A stretch of DNA of 64,000 bases from Candidatus Sulfotelmatobacter sp. GTDB lineage: Bacteria > Acidobacteriota > Terriglobia > Terriglobales > Acidobacteriaceae. This document shows positions 1 through 8,710 of this stretch, in pieces. The notes under the pieces are model-generated. The model made no database searches and was not told where the DNA came from. It saw nothing but the letters and a program-made list of their open reading frames with translations. The stretch lies in contig JASHQM010000107.1 in the NCBI GenBank assembly GCA_030039165.1, forward strand, positions 23,216 through 87,215. Reading direction: 5' to 3'. How positions within the stretch are numbered: position 1 is the stretch's first letter; the number at the start of each line of letters is the position of its first letter. The position numbers and the translations under genes were made by a program.

Positions 1-1
1 T

Positions 2-1342
2 CCAGTGGGGCGAGAGTTCTTTGCGTCCCATGCTGACCTTACAATTTTTCCCAACCTGATCGCATTTTCCCTGCGGGCGACGCATTTGCGGCTGACGGTG
101 GGGCTGTTTGCTTGGCATCTTGCATCGATTTTTCTGCTACTGCTGGCATGCTGGCAGCTGTGCGAGCTTTTATTCCCAAGCGCCAGAGCAAGATGGGGAG
201 CGGTGTGCTTGATTGCGGCGCTGTTGACGATCCCGGTCGCGGGAAGCGCGCTCTACATCATGGATCAATACCTGAATCCGCGGAATATGGCCGCATTCGC
301 TGCGATTTTTGCGGTCGCCGGAACTTTGAAAAAGAAAGCTGCTCAGGCGCTCTTATGGTTGGCTGTTGCGCTAAGCATCCATCCGCTGATGGCGGCGTAT
401 GCGATTTCGTTTTGCGTTCTGCTAGCCGCCATGGATTGGTTTATGACACGAGCCGAGGGCACGCCCGCGTCTGAAATGGCGCTAGCATTGTGCTGTTTGC
501 TGCCGTTCGGGATTTCGCTTGTTCCTCCAACGTCGCCCGCGTACCATGCTGCGGCTATGCGCCATCAATTCCACTACATCCAGCTATGGACCTGGTATGA
601 ACAACTGGGAGCAGTCGCACCCGTATTCTTGTGCTGGTGGTTCGGGCGGATTGCTAGCTCGCGCAATTGGCAACGGCTCGCGCTGGTTTGCCGCACTCTC
701 CTCATTTACAACTTGATTTACGTTATGACAGCGCTGGCAGTCGATTTACCGGCGCGATTTGAAAGCCTGGCGCGCCTGCAACCGCTGCGTAGCCTGCATC
801 TGCTTTACATGTTGTTGTTTCTAATCATGGGCGGCTTGCTGGGTGAATTCGTGCTGAAGGGAAAAACCTTGAAATGGTTAACTCTCTTCGTGCCCCTAAG
901 CTTGGGAATGTTCCTGGTGCAGCGCGAGCTTTTTCCCGCCAGCGCACATATCGAATGGCCCGGAATCGCCTCCCGGAATCCCTGGGCTCAGGCGTTTCTT
1001 TGGGTGCGTGACAATACCCCGGCGGACGCAGTGTTTGCGCTCGATCCCAATTTTATGCAACTGCCGGGCGAGGATACGATTGGTTTTCGCTGCCTGGCTG
1101 AAAGGAGCCGGCTGGCGGATTTGTCGAAAGATAGCGGCGCGGTTAGCATGTTTCCTCCATTGGCGGACGAATGGTGGGCGCAGGTACAGGCGCAAACCCC
1201 GTGGAAGAGTTTCGGTGCCAGGGAGTTCGAGCGACTCAAGCGGACCTACGGAGTGAGTTGGGTGGTCGTTGAACAGCCCGGAGTAGAGGGACTCGGCTGC
1301 CGCTACCAGAACACGGCTGTTAAGGTCTGCGCAGTGCCATAA
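2..1342 (+). CDS. Polytopic membrane protein, 5' end outside window (partial)
   Basis: The reading frame is open from the first bases, so the N-terminus probably lies upstream. The visible 445 residues hold about eight to ten hydrophobic segments in the first ~300 residues, followed by a soluble C-terminal part of about 130 residues containing a short NTPADAVFALDP motif. That layout (membrane core, then a small periplasmic domain beginning 'WVRDNTPADAVF') is typical of bacterial GT-C-like or DUF6798-like membrane proteins. I do not recognise a catalytic motif. It precedes a 2OG oxygenase by 180 bases on the same strand; no shared function is evident. Confidence 0.75.
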   Translation, partial: PVGREFFASHADLTIFPNLIAFSLRATHLRLTVGLFAWHLASIFLLLLACWQLCELLFPSARARWGAVCLIAALLTIPVAGSALYIMDQYLNPRNMAAFAAIFAVAGTLKKKAAQALLWLAVALSIHPLMAAYAISFCVLLAAMDWFMTRAEGTPASEMALALCCLLPFGISLVPPTSPAYHAAAMRHQFHYIQLWTWYEQLGAVAPVFLCWWFGRIASSRNWQRLALVCRTLLIYNLIYVMTALAVDLPARFESLARLQPLRSLHLLYMLLFLIMGGLLGEFVLKGKTLKWLTLFVPLSLGMFLVQRELFPASAHIEWPGIASRNPWAQAFLWVRDNTPADAVFALDPNFMQLPGEDTIGFRCLAERSRLADLSKDSGAVSMFPPLADEWWAQVQAQTPWKSFGAREFERLKRTYGVSWVVVEQPGVEGLGCRYQNTAVKVCAVP

Positions 1343-1521
1343 CAACCATTGGTGGAGGGGTCGTGCGCCGAGGGTCGACACAGAGCTGGATATGAGGGAG
1401 GTTTCGCGATACCCACTACGAGATTGCGGCCGCTTTGAGGACCTAATTTGATATCATCAGATAAACGCCGGGGCCTTTTGCTCGGGGGCGATCAGATAGA
1501 ATCGAAGGAGGAGGCTCCGGA

Positions 1522-2397
1522 ATGTCGACTGCGCGGGCCGTTCAGGCCCCGATTCAGTTGTTTTCCTATGAACGGTGGGAATCCCGCTTGCCCACCCTCG
1601 CCCGAGAGTACCGGCAAAACAAACCCTGCCCACACATTTTGTTGAAGGATTTCCTCGATTTCGACGTTGCGCTGGAGATAGCCAGGCAGTTTCCAAGAGC
1701 CTCGACGGATGCGTGGACGCAATACAAACACGCCAATGAGAACAAGCTGGGCATGGCCAAGCGCAAACTCTTTCCCCCTATGCTGGGTGCGGTTGTTGAC
1801 GAGTTGAATTCACCGGAGTTTGTGGCCTGGATTTCAGAATTGACAGGCATTCCGAGTTTAATAGCCGACCCGACACTGGAGGGCGGCGGATTACACCAGT
1901 CCGGGCGCGGGGGATATCTGAATGTACATACCGATTTTTCCATGCACCACTTCCATCGGAAATGGCATCGCCGTGTCAATCTGATTTTGTATCTCAATCC
2001 GGAATGGGATGAGGAGTGGGGCGGATCGATCGAACTTTGGGAGCGGGACCATGGCAAGATGAAGCGCTGTACGGTGAAGTATCCGCCGCTGTTGAATCAC
2101 GCGCTCATCTTTACTACTGACGAGCGGTCGCTGCACGGCTTTCCCGATCCGCTGACCTGCCCCGAGCGTGAGTCGCGCAAGAGCCTGGCTCTTTATTACT
2201 ACACAATTGAGCCAGACGGGAGGGTAGGGGAACATTCCACCGATTATTTTGCGCGCCCTCAGGACGGATGGAAGAAAGCGGCGATGATCTGGCTGGACAA
2301 AAAAGCAGTCGATCTCTATTCCCGTGCAAAAGCGCGGTTCGGATTCTCGGATGCGTTCGCCAGCAAGGTGCTGGGTTTTCTGTCGCGGAAGAAGTGA
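1522..2397 (+). CDS. 2OG-Fe(II) oxygenase (prolyl-4-hydroxylase-like)
   Basis: This 291-residue soluble protein carries the iron-binding facial triad of 2-oxoglutarate dioxygenases: His136-x-Asp138 in NVHTDFS and a distal His205 in SLHGFPDP. An arginine near residue 219 is placed to bind the 2OG carboxylate. The double-stranded beta-helix core spans roughly residues 125-230. Family knowledge predicts oxidative hydroxylation of a protein or small-molecule side chain; the substrate cannot be read from sequence. The ATG start is firm because a strong Shine-Dalgarno (AAGGAGGAGG) lies just upstream. A hairpin plus T-run terminator follows the stop, so the gene is likely monocistronic. Confidence 0.85.
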   Translation: MSTARAVQAPIQLFSYERWESRLPTLAREYRQNKPCPHILLKDFLDFDVALEIARQFPRASTDAWTQYKHANENKLGMAKRKLFPPMLGAVVDELNSPEFVAWISELTGIPSLIADPTLEGGGLHQSGRGGYLNVHTDFSMHHFHRKWHRRVNLILYLNPEWDEEWGGSIELWERDHGKMKRCTVKYPPLLNHALIFTTDERSLHGFPDPLTCPERESRKSLALYYYTIEPDGRVGEHSTDYFARPQDGWKKAAMIWLDKKAVDLYSRAKARFGFSDAFASKVLGFLSRKK

Positions 2398-2423
2398 CTC
2401 TGAAGCGGGTAGAGAAAAATCAG

Positions 2424-2450
2424 GCGTCCTTTTGGGCGCTTTTCTTTTTG
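2424..2450 (+). terminator. Rho-independent terminator after the 2OG oxygenase gene
   Basis: A 6-bp stem (GCGTCC / GGGCGC, one G-T pair) with a TTTT loop is followed immediately by TTTTCTTTTT. It lies 27 bases after the oxygenase stop codon and before the convergent glycosyltransferase gene. Confidence 0.7.
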
Positions 2451-2500
2451 TGGGTTTTGCGGTCCGGGGTCACACGCCCTTTTCTGCAATCTATCGCGGC

Positions 2501-3301
2501 CTACGCAGGACGCGCATTGCTGCGCGCGTAGTAGGTGGAAAATTCGGTTTCCAGTTTTCTTCCTTTCTCGCTAAATCGCGGCAGGCGAATCAATCCCACT
2601 CTCTCCAAGGCGAATTGCAGGGTGGTTGCGAGAACGCCGAACCCATATTTCACGCTGCGCCGGAAATTGATGGACGAAGCCTCTTCAAAATATTTGGTTG
2701 GGCAGGAAACTTCTCCAATGCGGAAGCCAAAGTGGACGCATTGCGCCAACATCTGGTTATCGAAGACGAAGTCGTCCGAGTTTTCGAGTAACGGGAGCGA
2801 GGTCAGGACTTTGTGGCTGTAGGCACGATACCCGGTGTGGTACTCAGACAGCTTCACGTGAAGAAAGAGATTTTCGAAAGCCGTCAGCAGACGGTTGGAC
2901 ACGTATTTGTAAAACGGCATCCCGCCCCGCAGGGCAGTGCCGCCAATGATGCGGGATCCCAGCACAACATCGTACACATCGTAGGCCACCATGCTGGCCA
3001 TCGCCGTCAGCAGCAGTGGAGTGTATTGGTAATCGGGGTGGAGCATGATGACCACGTTGGCGCCGGCGTTTAGTGCCTCGCGGTAGCAGGTCTGCTGGTT
3101 GCGTCCATAGCCGTAGTTGCGGTCATGCTCGAATACACGAAGGCCAAGCTTGTTGGCAATCTCGATGGTGCGGTCTGAACTGTGGTCGTCGACGAGAATG
3201 CGGATGTCGACGAGTTCAGGCAATTCTCCCACCGTAACCTCGAGGGTTTTCTCCGCGTTGTAAGCGGGCATGACGACCGCGATGCGTTTGCCGTTGATCA
3301 T
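2501..3301 (-). CDS. Family 2 glycosyltransferase (DPM1-like)
   Basis: A GT-A fold glycosyltransferase of about 266 residues. The N-terminus shows the nucleotide-sugar binding motifs [13 protein letters not shown] and VDDHSSDRT, then a [14 protein letters not shown] segment and a DxD-like MLHPDYQY. The C-terminal half has the GSR / HTGYRAYS signatures seen in polyprenol-phosphate mannosyl/glucosyl transferases, but no long membrane anchor. It probably transfers a sugar to a lipid carrier or glycan. A TTG codon 12 bases upstream extends the frame; I prefer the ATG (MINGKRI). A GNAT gene lies upstream on the same strand. Confidence 0.82.
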   Translation of the reverse strand: MINGKRIAVVMPAYNAEKTLEVTVGELPELVDIRILVDDHSSDRTIEIANKLGLRVFEHDRNYGYGRNQQTCYREALNAGANVVIMLHPDYQYTPLLLTAMASMVAYDVYDVVLGSRIIGGTALRGGMPFYKYVSNRLLTAFENLFLHVKLSEYHTGYRAYSHKVLTSLPLLENSDDFVFDNQMLAQCVHFGFRIGEVSCPTKYFEEASSINFRRSVKYGFGVLATTLQFALERVGLIRLPRFSEKGRKLETEFSTYYARSNARPA

Positions 3302-3437
3302 TATCGTTGGCAACTAGCAACTACTTCGTTCGTGCTTAGAACCACATCATACCTGAGTCGTGCGAGATTAGCAGTGTTCGCGGGGGTAGCAGCGAATGGC
3401 TCAAATCCTCAGCCGAGTGGCGATTCGATTTTCTTTT

Positions 3438-3869
3438 TTATCTTCGGCGGTAAACGCTCGGATTATGAATCTCCATATAGCGTTGCGGATTGGCGAGTGG
3501 TGTAAAGCCGAATTGCTCATATAGGCGGTGCGCGTCGCGCGTGACCAGCGACCAGCGCCTGAGTCCCTGTAACTCCGGATGACTCATGATTGCGCTCATC
3601 AGTTTCTTGGCCAACCGTCGGCCTCGATGGGATTCAATGATGAAAACGTCAGCGACGTAGGCATAGGTAGCGCGGTCAGTAATGACACGCGCGAAGCCGA
3701 CCTGATTTTCGCCAGCAAAAACACCGAAGCATAGTGAATGCTTAATCGACTTCTGCACGGCATCGCGCGGAATGCCTTCAGCCCAGTAGCTTTTGCTGAG
3801 GAAGTCGTGAATCATATCAAGGTCGAAGCGAGATGGGTCTGTGGAGATTACACATCTAGTTTTCGGCAT
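3438..3869 (-). CDS. GNAT family N-acetyltransferase
   Basis: A single-domain GNAT protein of 143 residues. The acetyl-CoA pyrophosphate-binding motif A is visible as HRGRRLAKKLM (R-x-x-x-x-A type), preceded by the beta-4 strand YVADVFI and followed by a YEQFGF motif near the C-terminus, characteristic of small-molecule or peptide acetyltransferases. It would transfer acetyl from acetyl-CoA to a primary amine; the acceptor is unknown. It starts at ATG, has no clear Shine-Dalgarno, and precedes the family 2 glycosyltransferase by 136 bases. Confidence 0.85.
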   Translation of the reverse strand: MPKTRCVISTDPSRFDLDMIHDFLSKSYWAEGIPRDAVQKSIKHSLCFGVFAGENQVGFARVITDRATYAYVADVFIIESHRGRRLAKKLMSAIMSHPELQGLRRWSLVTRDAHRLYEQFGFTPLANPQRYMEIHNPSVYRRR

Positions 3870-4025
3870 GTGAGTTCGGGTGCAACCAACCGCTTTAGAT
3901 CAGGCAACGGGACTTCGAGATTTTCGTTGACGCCTCTTGCGAACAAATACCTTGCAATTTCGGTGTGACGAACGAATTGTCTGATCCGACTAGCAGAGAT
4001 CATTTGCCGCGGAGGATTGGCGTCG

Positions 4026-5594
4026 CTACTTCTGCAGCTTGTAATCTGAGTTTGGAACTTTCTGCGTCAATTGGCCCGGCGTGGGCAACTGTGAGAGGTC
4101 CCATCCACCACCAAGGGCCTCGATCAAAGCAACAGCTGAGGCCATCTGCTCAACTTGAATCGTGGCCAAGGTTTGCTGGTCCGACAGCAATGTGGTCTGC
4201 GCTGTGAGCACGTCGACGTAGGGATCGATTCCTGTTTCGTAACGGCCCATTTCAAGGTTTAGAAATTCCTGTGCGTGTCTCACAGCGGCCTGCTGACGCT
4301 CGATCTGCTGCGAGTAAAGGCGAACCGCGGCCAGGTTGTCTTCCACCTGCTGAAACGCGGTAAGCACTGTCTGGCGATAGCTGGCTAGATCTGCGTTGTA
4401 GGTCGCCGAGTATTGATTAAGCTCAGCGCGGTAAAGCCCGCCATTGAAAATCGTCTGTGATATCGATGGGCCGATCGACCAGAACCGGCTGGGCCATGTG
4501 AACCACTTCTTAAACGTAGAGCTTTCCACACCGCCCGAGGCGGAAAGCGTAAGGCTGGGGAAAAAAGCTCCGTAACCGATGCCGATCGTAGCATTCGCTT
4601 CTGCCAGAGTACGCTCGGCAGCGGCTACGTCGGGACGGCGCTGCAATAGTTCTGATGGTACCCCAACGGGAATCGGAGGCGGTGAAGTCAGCTCGGGGCG
4701 CACGGGAACGGAGAAATCAGTAGCCAGTTTGCCAATCAATACTGCGATTGCATGTTCGTACTGTGCACGCGCGATTTTCACATTGATGTCCTGGGCTTGC
4801 GCGGCTTCAAGTGTGGCCTGCGCTTCAACTACGGAAATATAGTCGCCGATTCCGGTATCGTAAGCGCCTCTTGTGACTTCCAGGGCTTTCTGATCTGCCG
4901 CCACCGTATCGTCGAGAATTCTCTGAAGTGCATCCTGGCCGCGAATTTCGAAGTAATATTGCGCCAGGCTCGCTTGTTCGGTGAGGCGTTCGTTCTCGAG
5001 GTCTGCGGCGCTGACTTGGGCCGCATATTGCGCCTGCCGCACTTCGTTGCGAATTTTGCCCCAGAGATCCGGGATCCAGGAAATATCGACCGGAAACGAC
5101 CAGATCGTGCTTTGCTGCCCACTATTTGTTGTTTGGCCGTTCGTCGATCCCCCCGCAGTGGATGTGTTAAATGTGTTAGTCAGGTTGGCCGAGGCTCGCG
5201 ACCGCTGAAATGAAGGACTTGTAGTCACGGTGGGCCAATACTGTGCTCGGGCTTCGCGAATTTCGGCGCGCGCCGTCATCAAATTTTCGAAATACTCCCG
5301 AATATTCTGATTATTGACGTCGACCTGCTCTTCGAGAGCATTCAGTTCGGGATCGTTGAAGATCTGCCACCACTTGCCGCGCAGCATGGCCTCTTGCGGG
5401 TTTGCGACCTTCCACCCTTCTGTGTCCTGGAAATTCACCGTCGATTCTTTGTAGTTGGCGGCTGCGGGGGCCGATGGAGTTGGGGTGTGGTATTTCGGGC
5501 CCACCGTGCAAGCGGACATTAGCGTGAGCGCAGCGATCAGGTACAAGCTGGAGCCTGCGCAATTTCGAATCAAACGTTGCAAATCATTCTTCAT
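4026..5594 (-). CDS. RND efflux outer-membrane lipoprotein (OprM/NodT family)
   Basis: TolC-like outer-membrane factor that forms the exit duct of the tripartite pump encoded upstream. The N-terminus has a signal peptide ending in lipobox MSAC followed by TVGPKYHTP, the hallmark of the NodT/OprM family, so it is predicted to be a lipoprotein. Two outer-membrane efflux repeats follow, with long alpha-helical hairpins rich in A/Q/E. The frame is open 19 codons further upstream, but I choose the ATG at 5594 because it overlaps the stop of the preceding permease as ATGA and gives a proper signal peptide. Last gene of the four-gene operon. Confidence 0.93.
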   Translation of the reverse strand: MKNDLQRLIRNCAGSSLYLIAALTLMSACTVGPKYHTPTPSAPAAANYKESTVNFQDTEGWKVANPQEAMLRGKWWQIFNDPELNALEEQVDVNNQNIREYFENLMTARAEIREARAQYWPTVTTSPSFQRSRASANLTNTFNTSTAGGSTNGQTTNSGQQSTIWSFPVDISWIPDLWGKIRNEVRQAQYAAQVSAADLENERLTEQASLAQYYFEIRGQDALQRILDDTVAADQKALEVTRGAYDTGIGDYISVVEAQATLEAAQAQDINVKIARAQYEHAIAVLIGKLATDFSVPVRPELTSPPPIPVGVPSELLQRRPDVAAAERTLAEANATIGIGYGAFFPSLTLSASGGVESSTFKKWFTWPSRFWSIGPSISQTIFNGGLYRAELNQYSATYNADLASYRQTVLTAFQQVEDNLAAVRLYSQQIERQQAAVRHAQEFLNLEMGRYETGIDPYVDVLTAQTTLLSDQQTLATIQVEQMASAVALIEALGGGWDLSQLPTPGQLTQKVPNSDYKLQK

Positions 5595-8500
5595 ACACCT
5601 TCCACCAATCCCGCGCCCGGAGCGGTGGCGTGCTCGTTGCCCAGCAACCACAGGCGCAGCCGATCAAGCTCAAGGTAAACGACTGGGGTTGTGTAAAGCG
5701 TGATCAATTGACTCAAGAGCAACCCACCGACGATAGTGATGCCAAGGGGACGGCGCAGTTCGGAACCGGTACCGGTTCCGAAGGCCAGCGGCAGCGCACC
5801 GAACAACGCGGCCATGGTGGTCATCAGAATCGGACGGAAGCGCAGCATGCAAGCTTCGAAAATGGAATCGCGCGTGCTCATGCCCTGCTCGCGTTCGGCC
5901 ATCAGCGCGAAGTCAATCATCATGATGGCGTTCTTCTTCACGATGCCAATCAGCAGTACGATCCCGATGATCGAGATCACGTTGAGATCCATGTGGAAGA
6001 TCATCAGGGCGAGCATCGCGCCCACGCTGGCTGATGGCAGCGTCGAGATGATCGTCAGGGGATGAACAAAGCTTTCGTAGAGGATGCCGAGCACGATGTA
6101 AACGGCTGCCAGAGCGGTGAGAACCAAAATCCACTCGTTTGCGAGCGACTGCTCGTAAGCTTCCAGCGTACCGGCGAAGAACCCCGTCATAGTTGACGGC
6201 GTGCCCAGACGCTGCTGCATCTGCTGGATTTCTTTTACCGCCTGACTCAGGGAAACGCTGGGCGCGAGATTAAACGAAACGGTAACCGAAGGAAACAGGC
6301 CGGTGTGATTTACCTGCAATGCCGTGGTATTTGTTTGCGCTTTGGCGAAGTTAGTAATCGGCGCCATGGCAATGGCATTGCCTCCATTCGGGTTACTCTT
6401 CACGTACACATAATTCAAATCCTCCGGCGACTGCCAATATTTTGGCGCAACTTCCAGGACTACATAATACTGATTCAGCTGGGTATAGATGACCGATACT
6501 TCGGATTGGCCGAAGGCGGAGTACAGTGCTTGATCAAGTGAGCCGGCCGTCTGCGCCAAGCGCGCTGCAGAGGAACGATCATAATTCAGTAGCAGCTGCA
6601 GCCCCCCATTCTGCTGATCGCTATTTATGTCCTGAAGGCCGGGGAGTTTTTTCATATTTGCCAACAGGATAGGCCCCCAATGGACGAGATCGGCGACGTT
6701 ATCAGATTGAATGGTGTACTGATAAAGAGCGTTGCTGGAGCGGCCGCCGATGCGCAAATCCTGCACCGCCTGCAAAAAGGCTGACGCCACAGGTAATCGA
6801 TTGAGCTTTGGACGCAGGCGGTTGATGACCTCCGGCGCGCCCACTTTACGTTCATTCAGCGGCTTAAGAGCGATGTAAATGAACCCGCCATTGCTGGCTC
6901 CATTGCCTCCCGTGTAAGCGTTCACGTTGGCCACAGCGGGGTCGGCCTTGATGACTTTCACCAGTTGCAGGATGGAATTATTCATAAACGGAAAAGAGGC
7001 GTCCTGGGGGCCTTGTACGCCGCCGACCAGTGCGCCGGTGTCCTGCTGGGGGAAAAAGCCCTTCGGAATCCGCACAATTAGAAGAAAGTTCAAGGCAATC
7101 GTCAAAAGCAGAATTGCGATGGTGAAGCCCGGATGTTCGAGCACCCACTCGAGCGATTTGCGATAACCCCATAACATGCCGGAAAAGAATTTTTCGCTCC
7201 AGCGGTAGATGCGGCCGTGCTGATCGCGTTTCTCCGCCTTTAGAAAATGGGCACACATTGCGGGGGTTGTGGTGAGGGAAATGATCATCGAAACGATGAT
7301 CGCGGTCGCGAGCGTCACCGCGAATTCGCGGAACAAGCGGCCGACGATTCCAGCCATCAGCAGAATAGGAATAAAAACGGCGACCAGAGAAATACTGATG
7401 GAAAAAACCGTGAAGCCGATTTCTCTCGCACCCTTGAGAGCCGCCTGCATGGGGGCTGTACCCTGCTCGAGATAGCGTGAAATATTTTCCATGACCACGA
7501 TGGCGTCGTCGATTACGAAGCCGGTCGAGATGGTTAGGGCCATCAGTGAGAGGTTATCGAGGCTAAAGCCGACGAGGTACATCACAGCAAATGTGCCGAT
7601 CAGGGATACGGGAACCGCGATGCTGGGAATGATGGTGGCCCGCGAGTTGCGTAGAAAGAAGAAGACCACTAACACGACAAGAATGACCGAGATGACCAGC
7701 GTACGCTCGACATCGGAGACTGAGGCGCGAATTGTTGTGGTGCGGTCGAAAACAATCGTCGCCTTGATTCCCTGTGGAAGAATGGCTTGCAGGAAAGGTA
7801 TCTGCTCGGTGATGCGCTGCACCGTATCAATAATGTTCGCGCCCGGCTGACGGAAGATAATTACGGTGACGGAGGGAACACCATTGAGATAGCCGGCAGT
7901 GCGCAGGTTTTGTGTGGAGTTGATTACCTCGGCGACATCCGACAATCGGACCGCTGCGCCATTGTGATAGCCGACGATGAGGGGCTTGTATTGCTCGGCA
8001 TCGGAAATCTGATCATTGGTGATGATATCCGCGCTAAGAGAGCCATTCGCCAGGCGTCCACGCGGCGTGTCCGAGTTCTGCAGGCTGAGCACCGACTGGA
8101 TACTGCCGAGGCTCAGGCCGAAACTTTCGAGTAGCGTGGGGTTCACCTCTACACGCACCGAGGGCAGCGCGCCTCCGCCCACAACTACCTGCCCTACGCC
8201 GCTTATCTGCGACAGCTTCTGCGCCATCACGGTAGAAGCTTCGTCGTAGAGCTTCGGAGGCGGATATTTGCCTGAGGTGAGGCCCAGAATCATGATGGGG
8301 GCATCGGAGGGATTCACCTTTCTGTAAGTGGGATTCGCCGGCAGGTTGGCGGGCAGATAGGTTCGTGCCGCATTAATGGCAGCTTCCACGTCGCGAGCTG
8401 CGCCATCGATGTTGCGGGAGAGATCGAACTGCAGCGTGATCGATGTTCCGCCGAGCGAACTGGAAGAAGTCATCTCTGTGACACCCGCAATGTGGCCCAA

Positions 8501-8710
8501 CTGGCGTTCCAGCGGAGTCGCTACCGATGACGCCATGATCTCTGCGCTGGCTCCGGGTAGACTGGCGGAAACAGAGATGGTCGGAAAATCGACCTGCGGT
8601 AATGGAGAAACCGGCAGAGCGGTGAACGCGATCGCTCCGGCGAGAGCAACGGCGGCGGTAAGCAGCGTGGTGGCAACCGGCCGGCGAATGAATGGTTCCG
8701 AGAAGCTCAT
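5591..8710 (-). CDS. RND multidrug efflux permease (HAE1, MdtC-like)
   Basis: Inner-membrane proton-driven exporter of 1039 residues, full length for the AcrB family. It starts with MSFSEPFIRRPVATTLL, has the TM4 proton-relay pair DD in GFVIDDAIVVMENI (about residue 400) and the TM10 lysine in VKKNAIMMIDFALMAE, plus two large periplasmic loops. It is the second of two different permeases in the operon, as in MdtB/MdtC pumps where the two proteins form a heterotrimer. ATGA overlaps at both ends indicate translational coupling to the upstream permease and downstream outer-membrane factor. Confidence 0.95.
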   Translation of the reverse strand: MSFSEPFIRRPVATTLLTAAVALAGAIAFTALPVSPLPQVDFPTISVSASLPGASAEIMASSVATPLERQLGHIAGVTEMTSSSSLGGTSITLQFDLSRNIDGAARDVEAAINAARTYLPANLPANPTYRKVNPSDAPIMILGLTSGKYPPPKLYDEASTVMAQKLSQISGVGQVVVGGGALPSVRVEVNPTLLESFGLSLGSIQSVLSLQNSDTPRGRLANGSLSADIITNDQISDAEQYKPLIVGYHNGAAVRLSDVAEVINSTQNLRTAGYLNGVPSVTVIIFRQPGANIIDTVQRITEQIPFLQAILPQGIKATIVFDRTTTIRASVSDVERTLVISVILVVLVVFFFLRNSRATIIPSIAVPVSLIGTFAVMYLVGFSLDNLSLMALTISTGFVIDDAIVVMENISRYLEQGTAPMQAALKGAREIGFTVFSISISLVAVFIPILLMAGIVGRLFREFAVTLATAIIVSMIISLTTTPAMCAHFLKAEKRDQHGRIYRWSEKFFSGMLWGYRKSLEWVLEHPGFTIAILLLTIALNFLLIVRIPKGFFPQQDTGALVGGVQGPQDASFPFMNNSILQLVKVIKADPAVANVNAYTGGNGASNGGFIYIALKPLNERKVGAPEVINRLRPKLNRLPVASAFLQAVQDLRIGGRSSNALYQYTIQSDNVADLVHWGPILLANMKKLPGLQDINSDQQNGGLQLLLNYDRSSAARLAQTAGSLDQALYSAFGQSEVSVIYTQLNQYYVVLEVAPKYWQSPEDLNYVYVKSNPNGGNAIAMAPITNFAKAQTNTTALQVNHTGLFPSVTVSFNLAPSVSLSQAVKEIQQMQQRLGTPSTMTGFFAGTLEAYEQSLANEWILVLTALAAVYIVLGILYESFVHPLTIISTLPSASVGAMLALMIFHMDLNVISIIGIVLLIGIVKKNAIMMIDFALMAEREQGMSTRDSIFEACMLRFRPILMTTMAALFGALPLAFGTGTGSELRRPLGITIVGGLLLSQLITLYTTPVVYLELDRLRLWLLGNEHATAPGAGLVEGV